The notes: a model not told the origin generated them from the letters alone. A DNA stretch of 64,000 nucleotides from Siphlonurus alternatus (GCA_949825025.1 OX463785.1:23313971-23377970), one strand, 5' to 3'. Positions 13,973-27,000 are shown, counted from the stretch's first letter. Program-made: numbers and translations.

Positions 13973-16900
13973 GTGAAAAAAGGGTTACTGAAACGGAAAC
14001 GAAAGGGAATGAAATTTTATGTACGCTGCACGCGAGTTATTTTAAAAAGTAACAAAATATTATTAAACAATGGATTTGTCATGAAAAAATTGAAAAAAAA
14101 TGAATAGGGGGTTTAAAATTGTGTTCAACTACGCCCCTGTAACCCCTTAATAAAAAGGGGCGTGGCTGAACTAAATTTTGTACCCTCTATTCATTTTTGC
14201 AATAATAAAATTTGAAGCTATATTCATATAGTTTATAAAATAGTAATTAAATTTAATTTTACTTCAAACGAAAGCTATATAAAGTAAGTTTTAGTACAGT
14301 AATAAACTAATTATAATGCAGAGAAATAAAAATGTCCCAATTTTGTCTTACCACAGTTATGACTCATATATTTTCAAATAAAATTGATACAAAAACAGCG
14401 GACGAGCATTCGTGACAACGAACAACGAACGGTTTGACAAAAAGTTACCTCCAGCATTTGGAGGTGTGTTTTGTGCGTGCAAGTCCATGCAAGGTTTCTG
14501 CAACCTGATATCGGATCAAATGTCGTGTTTTACATGGCGACTCTGGCGCACGATCGCTTGATTGGGGGGTGGGGATAACGTGCGATATAAAATAATGTTG
14601 TCAAATGTGCATGCGAGGTATAATTGTCGGGGTAGCCTTTTCGTCCATAGGAAACCTTTTCATGAAGTTCATATTTTGATATAAAAATAATAATAAATCA
14701 ATAATTTGTAGAGAACGCAAATTTCACATCAAAAGTACTAGAGTATATAATTATAAATAAATTATATATTAATAAGAATTTAAAGGGCTGTTTTATTTAT
14801 ACTTAAATAATTGTCATTACATAATATCGTTTTATTTATATTATACAGTATATAATATATACTGGTACTGTATATTTGACGTGAGTTCACTGTAAAAAAA
14901 TGTTTTTTGATATAAATATTACAACCTCAAAAGTAAAGGATTTTCACTTGCTAACATTTTTGAATGAAAATAAGCTTTTTAAATAAAAACGTATATATAT
15001 ATATCATCAAGTGACATTTGGCCTTTGAGAGTAAAAACCATGTCTGGAGAATCTTTTGAAGCGTGCATTTAACTGCATCTTCTTCTCAAGTGCATCCTCG
15101 AGCTACACAATGACACAACTCTTGTGAATGAGACGAACCAGACCAACGAACCACTTCAGACGGTTTGAAATGTTTTATAAATAAATACACCAATAATAGG
15201 GCACCCCTTTTTTAATTTCGTAATTTAAAACTTTTAAATACAAGCCGCTAGCATTTGCATCGTTTAACGAAATTATTTTTATGTTCTCGATTATGTTTTA
15301 CGCAAATTTCAATCGACAAATTGCAAAAAGTATATAAGATCGTAAATTAAAAAATATCGTCCTTCGTCCGGAATAATGAGCTATCTGCCTAATACCATGA
15401 TCTCGTTGCATAAATAATGAGCTATCTCATGCTATTTCAGGTGAGCGCAATTATAAGCTTTATTTTTATACTAATTTACAGCTCGCAATTATGCTTACCT
15501 GAAATAGCAGACGGCTCATTATTGCAACGAAATCATGGTAAACAGATAGCTCGATTATTGCGGACGAGGGACGATATATTATTATACTTGAACGCAAGAC
15601 TTCAAAACAATAAAATGACTAAAAAAGGGGCGTATTTCGAGGTTGCTTATTTTCAGTTACATTGCATGACTCACAACTTGAATGCATGTGGGTACAGAAC
15701 GAGTTTTCACAACGTTACAAAACCGCAGCGGAGGTTTCTAACCCCGAGACCATGCAGTGACATTGCCAGCGAATTGCATCAACAAAAGTTACATATTGGC
15801 AGCATCACATCTTGGTTATCAATGGACTTCGAACGGAGAGAGTATTTCGAGCCGTTGCAAATTGGAGAACGACCAAACTAATTCACAGAACGGCGATCTA
15901 TATTGAAACAATGTTTAATGTCAAATATAATTAAAATTGTGCCGACGATTTATTTATTTATTTTTAAACATTTATATTCAAGTGTTGGTTTTATTTTAAA
16001 TTTACAAAGCATTAGTGTTATAAAATTGCTGAAAAATAATTAATTCACTAGAATAAGTCTTTCAGAATTATTTTTAGACCACGAGACCATGCATTTTTGG
16101 AGTTATCAGGTAAACATGATTGAAAGTTTTTGGGGTCATAATGCAGTCACCGTCATGGATTTCCATCTATGGGGTCCCTTTTTACATTTTACAAAAAAAA
16201 AAGTCCCATCATAGATTTGGTTTCAGCATCACAATCATAATCGTTGACCATGCAAAATCCACGTTATAATTAAATATAATTAAATTCTCACTGCACGTTG
16301 CACCCACTAATTGTTAACAAAGACTGCAGAAGCGGATACCGCGTGTTCCCGCGCGACAATACGTACTCAAGGGTTCGGGTGGCGTGATTCTCAAGATCAA
16401 TAGCAGCACGCCGGCTGGCTGGCCATTCATAACCATGGGACGAACATAATGCGAGTGGTGAGACCGTGGGAGTCGCTCGAGCCCAGACAGGGGTATTGTG
16501 ACAGACGTCAATCAGACTGTCTATCAGGCGTCACTGAATGGAACGAAAAATTAACTTATTCATATATACGATCATATATTGTAATTCAACTTTTTAAGAC
16601 ATCAATTCGAGATAATTATTTGCACAATATGCTAATTTATATAATAATTAGTTTATTTTTTATATTGCGAGTGAAAATACATCGTTATATAAAAATTTTG
16701 CTTGAAATTGATTGAATATTATAATAATTTCAATTTGAATAATTATTTCATCGCATAAAAAAATATATAGTTATAATGTACAGTTAATTACGAATGAAAT
16801 TAACATTTCATTATTTTTTTAAAATTTTTAAATTCAAAAATTTCAGTGAATAATATTTCGCAATGATAAACGAATATGTTATGCAAATTTACGTACTAAA

Positions 16901-17133
16901 AGCGACGCAAAGGTGCTAAATTAGCAAAGTTTATCTTGTAGCTTGACGGCTTACTAGACTTATTCACACGTTAGATAACGTTATGTTTACTTTATGATTG
17001 TTTGAAATACACTAGCGCCTTTGTAGAGCTATCTTTTGCTACCTTTGCGTGTGTCTCGTTTGCATTAGCAAATTCAAATACCGCAACATCATTTTGCCGA
17101 AAGTAAAATAACATTATTTTCAATAAAAAGTAA

Positions 17134-17190
<57 letters not shown>

Positions 17191-20100
17191 GTAGTTCAAT
17201 TAAATTGAGGCTATATTCTCAAGAGAAAATTCAATAATTTGGAAGATCAAGGAAGAAAAATAAATATTTCTATAATTTTTTTGCTTTCATTTGAGGTCGA
17301 GAGATCTGTCATAAGAAGTGATAGGATTGGGACTTGACCAATCCCTAGCCAGTTCACCCTTATAGCTGGGGTCAATCTGAAAGCATGGCCAGTTCACGCC
17401 CTCAGCTAGGGTCAATCTCTACCAATCTTTTTTATTAAATTATTAATCTTAGAGTGTCGTGGTTATTATATAAGAAAAAAATTGATGGATTTTTGTAACG
17501 AATCAAAAGATTCAGAAACCATGGCAACCTGTATGGATTTTAAAAGTCTTTTGAAGCATGTCTTATCAGCCCAATCTGTACTCAATTTGCAAACGTCTTT
17601 GTCAAAATTAATTGAATATAAAGTTCTAATGGTGAAATTTTATACCATACAAAAAGTCAAAATAATAATGATTAAAAAAATTTTTTTGGTAAAAATAAAA
17701 CCTCATTATAATAATAAAGAAAAAAAAGTATTCAAAAATAAAATTTTAAGCTTTACTATCGATATAATTTTAACTTTAAATATTAATTATTGCGATTTGA
17801 ATTTCATTCCTGTGTGAAAGCAAATAAATCTAAACGAAATTATTACAACTTTTGCCAGATAGGTCTGTTCGTAAACCTTTAAGGAGTATCGACCTCAAAT
17901 TTTTTATTGCACAAATGGATAGAGGGTGCAAAGTTATGCTACCCTGATTTTTTTCAGATTTTTTACAGACCAGAAACTATTTTTAAAAAATTATTGAAGT
18001 CCTTTTTGTGACGTCACGCAGCGGCAAGTCCCACCCTTTTCTTAAGGAGAGACGCCATGCGTGACGACACAAAAAGGACTTTCAATAATTTTTTAAAAAT
18101 ACGTCCAGGGCTGTAAAAAATCTGAAAAAAATCAGGGTAGCATAACTTTGCACTCTCTATCCATTTCTGCAATAATAATAATAATAAAAAAAGGCCGACA
18201 CTCCATTGTACAGTGTACACTTTCTGCACCCAATCGACTTTATACACTGGGATATTATCGATTGGGTGCAGAAAGTGTACACCGAGCAGGGTTTATGAAC
18301 AAATTTAGTTACTATATTATAGCAATAAACACAAGATTTTCGTCAAAGTTTTAATTTAAAAAATATTTCTGTCTCACTAACCACATTCAAACAGGGCTCT
18401 GACGAAAAAAAAAATATATATTATCCTATTTTGACTGACATTCCAACAAAAACAGAAATTAAGCTTTGATCTCTGAACGAAATGAAGGTCACAATTCCAA
18501 CGATGAGATAACAAGTCTATCCCTGCATGGACTTGCACCGTTTTACAACTGTTTTCAATACATTTTTCTCACTCTCATCTCGAGACGTGTAACTCTAAGT
18601 AGCGGTGTGACATTTTACTGCAAGCTATTTATGAAATTCTATTCTTATCATAAGGTTGGTCGCACACTGCATTCGTATCGAATCTTCGTATGATAAAACA
18701 TTTAGAACCAGTTTAAATGAGAAACGTACGATCGCATGCGGTACGATACGAAGCTGTGTGCGCGCGTACACCTGATCGTATAGGTTCTTAATTTTTTCAT
18801 CATACGCTGCGAAATCATGCGATTCTATGCGAGACCAATTAAAGCCAACGTACACCAGTTAGTACAGTACACAGTGTACACACCTCCATGCAAGGTGTCA
18901 AAATGAATTTACCGCGTTGAAGGTCGTTGAACTCTTTAAAGTCTGGAGTATTTTTTGTATCTTCTCGTGACGCTTGATGGATCACTGAGGTGTGACTCAT
19001 CCTTAAAACCATTGTTGTATTTATTAAGAAACGGAGCATAACTGCATTGAAAATATAAAAAATGCAACAGTCTGCCAGCAGGAAATAGGAATTTATACCT
19101 GGTGAATTTTAAATAAAATCTTTGGAATGCTTTTCAACCATTTTTAATCACCTAAAAAAATATATATAAATTTACGATGTTTTTATAACGTTAATTTTAA
19201 AATATTATAGAAGACGAATTTTATGAGCTAATTTAAAATATAAGAGATGACCATGATTATTTATAACATAACTAACACAGCACAAAATAATTTTATTTCA
19301 AATATAATCAGAAAAACTTAAAAAAACTATCATAAATTTAAAGATATGTTGTATTAAAATATTCCTACACGAAACTAGTCCCATGCATGCAGTGTCTATA
19401 TAAAGAAGATTAAATATTAACAGCATTATAATGTCTTCATTTGATACAATAAATTCTAAATTAGTATAGTTATAAGGGAACCTATCATTATTTGAGTGGT
19501 TAAATTGAACCAAATTGGGCGAGGGTTGAGTAGCATTGAGTTGTCTGGTATGTCGCGTTTGGTGGCGTGATCAGACATCAGACCACAGACAGACGCCCAA
19601 CGCATGCACGCGCCTTGTTTGAACTCGTTCGGACGACACTAATATTCGATATGCGACAGCCGGCAGATGCCATTTCCACAACACCTGGCCTTATAATATG
19701 CCATATGCATAATTATGAAATACACGTACGTTTATTATAGATTCAAATCTGCATAATACTTCCGGCGAAATAAATTTTATGATAAAGAGTTCTTGCTATA
19801 GCTATATATATACATTGCAATTGCGTATTGATTTTATTCCCAGCATTTTTGTAAATAAAAATGTCTGAAATTCTTATTCCAATGCTGAATTATTTTAAAA
19901 CGAATATAAAATATAAAACTATAATGCATAAATTAAATATTATGAAGTACGTTTTATTTATAAAACTGATATGTTTAAATAATATTATTTTGTTTTAAAC
20001 TTGTGGAAAACGTGCTACAAAAAGAAACATTAAATTTGCATAAGCAGGAATTCCTCATTCCATGCATAGAAATATATGCATACATCACAGACAAACGTAG

Positions 20101-20448
20101 GGATTCATTGAATACAAATTTATCGATTTTGGCTCACAATTTTCAATCTTGTTGATTTAAAATAAAATTAAATGATGAAAACCATAAGTTTAAAATTAAT
20201 TTTTGTCTAGAAAACGATTGAATTCCACAAGGACATAAAAACGCATTTTCTTGCCATGTGCATTACAAGAAAAAGTCGCAAACAAAACCACATTCCCGGT
20301 TCATTACCCTAGCTCGTAAATTTCTTGGCAGATATTCATTGAATTTATGTTTAAAAATACATAAAGCTCACTTACCCAATGCCTTCATGTACTCATCGAA
20401 GTTTTCGCTGGTATCCAGCTTGTATTTCTTGCCAATGAAGTCGGTCAT
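3141..20448 (-). CDS. FABP: FABP paralogue 1 (exons 1-3; last exon not in view)
   Basis: Cytosolic lipid-binding protein of the FABP family, predicted to carry fatty acids. Coding exons: 20376-20448 (73 bp, starts MTDFIGKKYKLDTSENFDEY), 9532-9704 (173 bp, residues 26-82, includes GLVTRKMGN and GEEVDEETPDGRKVK), 3141-3239 (99 bp, residues 83-115, includes TIIRTF with Arg106). Splice sites are AG/GT throughout and the phases are 1-0-0. The fourth exon (about 15-18 codons, usually GDVVCTR-like) was not found between 1 and 3140 and is probably left of the window; alternatively it is lost and this is a truncated gene. Introns of 10.7 kb, 6.3 kb and more than 3.1 kb are far larger than in the sister genes and are filled with repeats. 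A TATA box lies about 90 bp upstream of the ATG. The family assignment is firm; the joining of these three exons rests on order, strand and phase. Confidence 0.88.
3459..3681. repeat. Foldback repeat in gene 1 intron 2
   Basis: Inverted arms (CAGTATCTTA, CCGGACT, CCACTCGTCGAT, GAGAAACTTGAGCACTG and their complements at 3618-3681) around an unpaired centre of about 70 bp. Confidence 0.7.
3682..7538. other. AT-rich intron 2 of gene 1, no gene seen
   Basis: Only low-complexity DNA and an (AAAT)n microsatellite at 5203-5249 were recognised. A short GC-richer stretch at 6760-7100 has small local inverted repeats but no coding pattern. Confidence 0.5.
7539..8789 (-). mobile_element. 5'-truncated non-LTR retrotransposon (LINE)
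   Basis: Bounded by an identical 14-bp target-site duplication, AAATTCATATTTAT (7525-7538 and 8790-8803). The minus strand carries the 3' part of a reverse transcriptase frame (7840-8784) followed by about 300 bp of AT-rich 3' UTR with TTTAATAAAAG near the end. 5' truncation and the duplication are the hallmarks of target-primed insertion. It lies in gene 1 intron 2, in the same orientation as the gene. Confidence 0.9.
7840..8784 (-). pseudogene. Reverse transcriptase C-terminal fragment of the LINE
   Basis: Open frame of 314 codons with no internal stop. It starts inside the palm domain with LLNLYADDLAII (catalytic YADD, Tyr codon at 8713-8715), followed by GLEINTEKTKVVKF and the thumb-region FKYLG. 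The C-terminal part has conserved-looking WPHLS and CKHW and ends in a CxxC-x3-C-x3-H-x3-C zinc-knuckle-like cluster (CKLCNEYCSQYHLNIC). The endonuclease and N-terminal RT are missing, so it is inactive. The type resembles arthropod jockey/CR1-like LINEs; the clade is uncertain. Confidence 0.88.
9242..9414. mobile_element. 173-bp MITE with long terminal inverted repeats
   Basis: Begins AAGGTGTATTTCCATGGAGC and ends with its near complement (GCTCCATGGAAATGCACCTT). The GC-rich interior has CCAATCAGAG and an ATGGCCGCCAT motif. Non-autonomous; no coding content. Confidence 0.7.
9707..10248. repeat. 34-bp minisatellite, 16 units, abutting exon 2 of gene 1
   Basis: Unit CAGTAACGAC-AAACATGGCT-CAGTAAGGGT-GGTT (34 bp), repeated 16 times almost without change; the only frequent variant is ACGAC versus ACGAT, in the order CCCTCTTCTTTTTTCC. 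The first unit contains the exon 2 splice acceptor of gene 1, so the array fills the 3' end of intron 1. Confidence 0.95.
11943..12163. repeat. Dispersed 220-bp repeat, copy 1
   Basis: Shares TCTAATTTCC, TTTTAGAGGAAAAAA, GAGGAAATAA, GAGGTAAAAAGATTAGG and AAAGGATGAGTTGAAGACGT, in order, with 59497-59718. It is internally rich in AGAGGAAA-type motifs. Element class unknown. Confidence 0.7.
14085..14207. mobile_element. Short internally deleted foldback MITE
   Basis: Ends ATTG..AAATGAATAGGGGG and CCCTCTATTCATTTTTGCAA pair with each other and match the arm sequence of the AATGGACAACATACATGA subfamily. The centre is only ACGCCCC...GGGGCGT. It is probably a deletion derivative. Confidence 0.5.
15350..15585. 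repeat. Foldback repeat in gene 1 intron 1
   Basis: Arms share ATATCGTCC, GAATAATGAGCTATCTG, CCATGAT, CGTTGCA, TGCTATTTCAGGTGAGC and CAATTAT in inverted order around a centre at about 15465. Within the left arm AATAATGAGCTATCT occurs twice. Confidence 0.65.
17883..18204. mobile_element. Foldback MITE, GGAGTATCGACCTC-end subfamily, copy 2
   Basis: Same ends and arm blocks as the copy at 934-1243, with GTGACGTCACGC in the left arm and GTGACGACAC in the right. Confidence 0.75.
18213..18282. repeat. 70-bp perfect hairpin
   Basis: 25-bp perfect inverted repeat starting GTGTACACTTTCTGCACCCA, separated by a 20-nt loop. It lies immediately beside the MITE ending at 18204. Confidence 0.75.
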
Positions 20449-20537
20449 GATGCCGGTATGAGCGAGTTTTGATCGAGCCGGTACGTACGAGCAGCGAGCC
20501 TGAAGTGAAGTGGAGGTTGCAGTTCCGCGCCGCTGCG

Positions 20538-20544
20538 ATTTATA
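20538..20544 (-). promoter_or_regulatory. TATA box of FABP gene 1
   Basis: TATAAAT on the minus strand in a GC-rich stretch, 90 bp upstream of the ATG at 20446-20448. This predicts a start site near 20510 and a leader of about 60 nt. No GATA motif is seen here, unlike most sister genes. Confidence 0.6.
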
Positions 20545-21259
20545 ATACGACGAGCAATAGTGCGCTCACGAGAGGCGGAGGGGCAGCTGCAGAACCAAGA
20601 GGGGGGGGGGGGAATTTTCTTCACTCGAAAAACCCCTTCAAAAGGGGAATAAGGGGGGTAATTTTTCTTTTTCACGGTCACGGCCGATGCCGGCCGATGT
20701 TTGTATTTCGCGTAAGATCGTAAATGCCCGGGTAAAAATGGTAGGCGTGGTAATTTTTGATTCAAAATTTCATATGTATGCCATCTATGATTCATAAATT
20801 GTACTATTTAATAAATTTTTAATGAAAAAAAATTTAAAATCAAATTATTTTAAAATATATTCTTTATTTTTTTACCTAGTATTTTGTAGTTTTCTTCTTT
20901 TTTTGTACTGTCTGATTTATAGTTATATTATTATAATTTTATTTTAATTAGAAAATTAAAATAACAGCGAATTGGAATTATTTTTAAATTTTTAAATCAA
21001 CAGTTACTGAGGCAAGCACTGACGAATTTTTATTGAATAAACATTAATCATACTTTTTTTCGAAATTGATATATAATAAATACTTAATTAAGTAGGACAA
21101 ATTATATTATAATATGTAATTAATATAACAAATGTGTCAACATTACACAAATGTAATACTTCAAGAATTTTGCATTTAATATTGAGTGCTAAAATTGTAC
21201 ATTAAACTTTATTGAATTATATAAAATTACCTTGAGTACATAAAATTTAATTTTTTTAT

Positions 21260-21302
<43 letters not shown>

Positions 21303-24090
21303 GTTTATTGAACTAAATGACAACATATATACAGCATATTACAATAAAATACCTGTAAGCTCAATGGGTGGACTGCAAAAGGCAGAACCTAAGCACAAAG
21401 TGAACAGCCACCCCATTATTATTACCCACTTATAAATAAAGATATAATATTATAGTATGAAAATTATCTTTAAATTTTAAATAAAACTAATTCTGAGTTG
21501 TTTTTTCTTTTTTTATTTATTCCAAGTTAGTTGGAATTAGTTCTCATGTTCAGAGTGACATAATATATTAGGATAATAAAAAGAGAAAAAAATAAATAAA
21601 AAATGAGACTGCTGGAAATATAATTTATGGAGAGCGGGCAAAGTATAACATTTTGTCCATTTTGAATTGGAAAATATAGTTGAATGAAGTCCATGCAGTT
21701 CGTATACCACCAGCAGCACTGAGCCAAACTCAAGCTCGGTTAGATTGAGACATCTCTCTAGATGAATGCTTTTTGAATCATGTCCTAGCTCGCGGTCTAT
21801 TGACTTTTGACCTTTTGTCAAGCTCGCGACGTTGGGGGAGAATTAATTAACATGCAAGAGCCAACGATGATTCAATCAAAACTTTCCCGCGAGTCTAATT
21901 ATAAACAAGGCTAATTAAAGCGCATGGTCGCACCACAATATCAGATTGAACATGCAGGATGAATGAAATAAAGAGGAACTATAACACATCATCTTAGGAA
22001 AAGGTGCATAGTTAGCATAAAAGTTGTTTTGTATTGCAACTTCATATCTCACAAAATGCAAGTAGAATTTTAATGTTATAATTAACGCTCAGGGTCATGC
22101 TTGAATGCTATTTCGTGCAGTTAGAATACCACTATAATATAACCATGCATGACTTTATTCTAAACAAATTATGCGCAGCGTAAAAAAGTTTATTATTTAA
22201 AAAAATATATAATAACTAACCTAATGTGCATTCCAAATAGAACAATTAATTTATATTCGTATTAAAATCCTTAATATTAAATTACAGTGGTTTTCTTGCT
22301 GCGTTATTTAGTTTAAAATGTAACTGATATTAATAGTAATTTCAAAATACATTTTAAAACTTAACATTGTTATTTATTTTGTACGATCGTAAAAAAATAG
22401 TTAGTCTATAAGAAAATAGCTCTAACATTTGAGTTAAATATGATAGTATGGGAGCATGCACTTTAACTATACAGAGGACAAGCTATATTTTAATTAAATT
22501 AACTATCATAAAAATAACCAACATCAATATTCTTAGTCATGGGTGCAAATTCTGAACAATATTACCCGCGGACATATAAGCAATCACTAATAACTGTGGC
22601 TAAATTTGTAAATAAATATTTAATTAAGAGAGAATCAATTAAGTTATAGAAATTTCGGCTTTATATAACCGATAGGGCTTCATTTAGGGCCTTGGTTGGA
22701 CTGTATTAAATTTGTACACAATTTAATAATAAAAAACTTTAACTTTAATATAGCCATGCATTGAATGAAGACACTTTTAATTTAAAATTAAATTAGTAAA
22801 TAAATTTAATTTTTGTCTATTTTTGTTTGTCTTTTTTTATTTCAAATTTAACTAAAATCTAAAATTATATAACTGTAATAATTTTATGTTGCCATTTACA
22901 ATTTACGCCAGAGATGACATTCATTAGACATTCATAAGTAAATTTAAATAACAAAAATTAAAGTTCAGTGTTTTTTCTTGCTGTGTATTTTAATTTAAAA
23001 TTTAAGTGGTATTGAAAATAATTTAATAATGTATTTTAAAAATTGATATTGAGTTATTTGCAAGTTATGTTCAATGTCAACAAGTCAACACCCAGTAGTT
23101 TGGTGGCTTCATTTGTTAATAAATTTGGTATAATAGGGCAATATTATATTAATTACGTTTATAAAAAAAATTGACTGTACATTGCAGTATAAAATTCTGT
23201 GTTTCAAGTATTTAATTATTTTATACAACAAAATAACTTTGGAGACTTTTTCTGTATATGTATAATTTAATTTAAAACTTAACTGATATTAATAATAATT
23301 TTATAACTAATTAAAATATTAACATTGAGCATGACGATAAAAAAATCATTTACTGTAATTAATTTTAACGAAAAAGACATTCTGAACTAATTATAATATA
23401 TTAGCACTCCCAATCTTATCTCCATTCTGTGCGAAGTATTAATTAAATTTTCAAGATTTAATTCTGCTGCCTCACTGCTAAATGCTTCAAGTGCAGTTCG
23501 AATCTAATCTCATTAGATTTAACCCAACCTCCAAGCTCATAAAATGAATTAATTATTTTTTGATATTATCTAATTATAAAATTAATGACTAAAACAATAT
23601 CATGTATTACATATAATTACTAATTAGCTAATTACAATAAAATATTAGTGTTATTTGTAAAATCTTGTCATATTTACATAACAAAATTAAAATTTGGTAA
23701 AATTGGTTTATTTTATTTTTGGGTCTTGTAACTAACTCAATGTTAATTTTTAATTTGATTATACTGGTTATTTTTAATATCAGTTAAATTTAAAATTAAA
23801 TTATGTATACACAGAAAGAGACACCAAATTTATATTATTGTATTAAATAATTTAATATTTGAAATGCAGAATTATACTCAAAATAAAACAATAATAAATT
23901 ATATATCATTTAAATTGCTAATCAATTTTATTAAACAAAATTAAATTACATTTTGACCTTACAAAACGTGCATTTAAAAACATTGTTTCTTAATTAATTT
24001 TATATCTGCTGCATGCCATTGAAGAGAGCTGAACATTGAATATCACATTGCAATTATTTTTTATAATTAACGACGACAATTGACAAAACT
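20545..24090. other. Intergenic region between genes 1 and 2
   Basis: Mostly AT-rich DNA without coding signals. It holds a G-run (about 20600-20612) just upstream of gene 1 and the retroposon tail at 21257-21420. Confidence 0.5.
21257..21420 (-). mobile_element. Retroposon 3' end with (ATT)n tail
   Basis: Read on the minus strand, a short unique sequence with CCACCCATTGAGC ends in TTCAATAAACATTTATT and then an (ATT)n run (21257-21301). This is typical of a 5'-truncated LINE or SINE tail. No coding part remains. Confidence 0.45.
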
Positions 24091-27000
24091 TCAGTCAACC
24101 AATTTGGAGATTCGAGTCGCCACAACGTCGCCGATCTTCAGCACCTGCATGGGGGACATTTTGGTAATTAATTAGTTAATTAATTTTTAATACTTTTACT
24201 TCAAATACAATACGGAAAGGGAGGGGGGTGTAAAATTAAAATTGATATAAAATTGAGCGAAAGACAAATACTGATATTGGTGATAAAGAGTACTGTTTCA
24301 AAAATAAATAAATAAATAAATAAAGTACTAGAAAATATTTTCTATTGTTTTCTTCACCGCTATAAAACATGCAAAAATCTTCTTAAATCAATCCACTAAT
24401 TTTTACAATCGAAGGTAAAAAGAATTGTAAAATAAATAATGTACTGAAAAAATTGTTATTTTTTATAATTTGAGGTAAAAAAGTTTAAAAAAATTATTTT
24501 ACAACTTCGAACGTTTCATAAGAAATTAGCATAGATTTCGGCTAGAAAATTATTATATAATAATACAAAATGGACAATTTGCATGATTTTTTTTTTATTG
24601 CAGAAATGGATAGAGGGTGCAAAGTTATGCCACTCTGAATTTTTTCAGATTTTTTAGAGACCGGGAACTATTTTTAAAAAATTATTGATAGTCGATTTTA
24701 TGACGTCACGAGGAGCCTGTCCTTAAGAAAAGGATAGGCGCTAAACGCCCGTGACGTCATAAAACTGACTTTCAATAATTTTTTAAAAATAGTTCCCGCT
24801 CTCAAAAAAATCTGAAAAAAAATCAGAGTATCATAATTTAGTACCCTCTATCCATTTCTGCAATAAAAAAATGTCAAGCAAATTGTCCATTCCAGGACGT
24901 AGAGACTAATCTGGTTTAATTAAAACTCCCCAGTCTAAAGTTAGTTATATTACTGCAAGTGAGTTCTATGCGAACAGCCCTTTATACATTTTTTAACTAA
25001 AATAATTAAATGTTTTGAGAGCCCCATTGTACTTGAAGACCATTAAAATGGTTGCATTGTGATCAGAATTAATATGACAGGGCTTCACAGCTCCATCAGC
25101 AGTTTATTGATCTGCCGGTGATGGCAGCACTCACCGTCTTCATTTCGGTGTCGGTGAAGGTCCTGGTGATGAACGACTCCTTTTCTCCCTTCTGGTGCTG
25201 CGTCAGGACGTTACCCTCCAGCGTGAACACCGTCTGGACACCAAACAGTGTTAGTAGACTACGAATTTGACCCTTACGTACATTGATGTGCATGATTTTC
25301 CCATAGCTTTTCTTTTCATTTCTGTATCAGTTCTTTTTTATCTTGGACAATGTTTATGTACCTACTTCCAATTAATTAGTGAAATAATAAAATAAAGTAA
25401 AAAAAATATATATAATTATATATATAGAGAATTTTTTCCTATAATAAATTTAGATCCAGCTTTTATAAAATAAAGTGTTTTTGAGCCTCTGTTTTGAAGT
25501 ATGTAAATTTAAGCCTGATGTGAACATTAATTAAATCACATAATTAATTATGAACTGATAAAATTATGTCATGTAATCGTTAGCTGAAAGCCGTCATTGT
25601 CAATATTATCACTCTCTGAAAGGTCAAAAAACGAAAAACTAAATAAACATACTATCATTAAATAATTACAATTTTGCTATAGTTTTTGACCTCTGTGACC
25701 TTGTGATAAAGGTCATTGACCTACTGACCTTGATCTTACGACCGTCCAGGGTCTCCTCGTCACACTCCTCCCCGAGCCTGAAGGTCACCACCTGGGTCTT
25801 GACTGTGGAGGTCACGGTCATCGTGTACACTCCGTCCTTCTCGGTGATGGTCAGAACCGACTTGAAGTTGGCGTTGCCGATCTTCCGCATCACCGCGTTC
25901 ACACCTCCAAACAAAGAAAAGACACCTTATTTGTGTCCTATAGATTTTGGAATTTGAAGGACAATATTTTTGTTCTAATGGACAATTTGCATCAACTTTT
26001 TTTAGTAGCTCAATCGAAAGATGAGGTCGAAAAATACACCTGTGAATTTTATGCGATTTTTATTCGTACTGCATCATGGCTAAAAGAGAGGTCACGTGAC
26101 CTGGAGCCGGCGCCCGTGTCGCCCGTGACGTCATTGAACTGTCTGGTCAAGCAAACGATTGTCTATATAACGCTTGTAAACAATAAATTAATTGTAGCTT
26201 GTTTCCATAGCAACGTGGTTGTTTGCAAGCGTTATAAAGTCGATCGTTTGTTTGACGGAACAGTTAAGTGACGTCACGGGCGACACGGGCGCCGGCTCCA
26301 GGTCACGTGACCTCTCTTTTAGCCATGAAGCAGTACGAATAAAAATCGCATAAAATTCACAGGTGTATTTTTCGACCTCCTCTTTCGATTGAGCTACTAA
26401 AAAAAGTTGATGCAAATTGTCCATTCTAAATTTTGGAACGAAAAGAAAACAATTCATTTTTTTTAAAATCATTTAATTTCAACTCATCAAGCAAAAAAAA
26501 AAAAAAAAATAAAAATAAAAAGGAAACGAAGAAACAACAAAAAAAATAAAAAAAAAACGCAATCAGAAAAGCATATTTGGCATTTCTATTTGAAGCATAT
26601 AATTTCCATAATGTTATATCAGTATAAGTGAACACCCTTCGTACATATTGTGACTATAATCCAGCTATAATCTGGAGGAATCAAGTAAAATCATGTGTTG
26701 AACTCCCAATATGCATAATACAAATTACTCTGTTGACTTGAAGTTGAAGATTTTTATATTTAAATATTAAATTTATTTTTATTATTTGTAATTAAAATAA
26801 AGTTTACAAAATTATGAATAAAATAAATAACATGCAATTATCAAACAAAAAATATGTGTAATTTTCAAGGTAAAAATTATTTCTGCATACACTTAATCTT
26901 AATTTTGTTTTGAAGTGCTCAAAATAATAAATAATAATATGACTTTTAGCTATTAATATTGTGGCATTTTTACTGTTAATGTGTTCGATAAAGGAATTGA

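Larger units (their letters stand above)
10249..20375. other. Intron 1 of gene 1, repeat-rich, no gene seen
   Basis: Holds the repeats listed separately, poly-A runs at 13933-13971 and 17138-17188, a pair of 34-36 bp direct repeats at 17340-17425 (CCAGTTCAC...GGGTCAATCT), a GC-richer patch at 16310-16530 without recognisable coding, and a partial inverted repeat at 18660-18840. An open frame of 154 codons at 15417-15881 (plus) overlaps a foldback and has no recognisable domain. Confidence 0.5.

Noticed and set aside
15417..15881. 154-codon plus-strand frame
   Set aside because: The first 50 codons lie in a foldback, no domain is recognisable and no splice or promoter context is evident.
17482..17817. 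111-codon plus-strand frame
   Set aside because: AT-rich, Lys/Ile-biased, no recognisable family.
25933..26472. Two similar frames on opposite strands with the same protein start (FVLMDNLHQLF-like)
   Set aside because: They are the two arms of the 447-bp foldback read on each strand.
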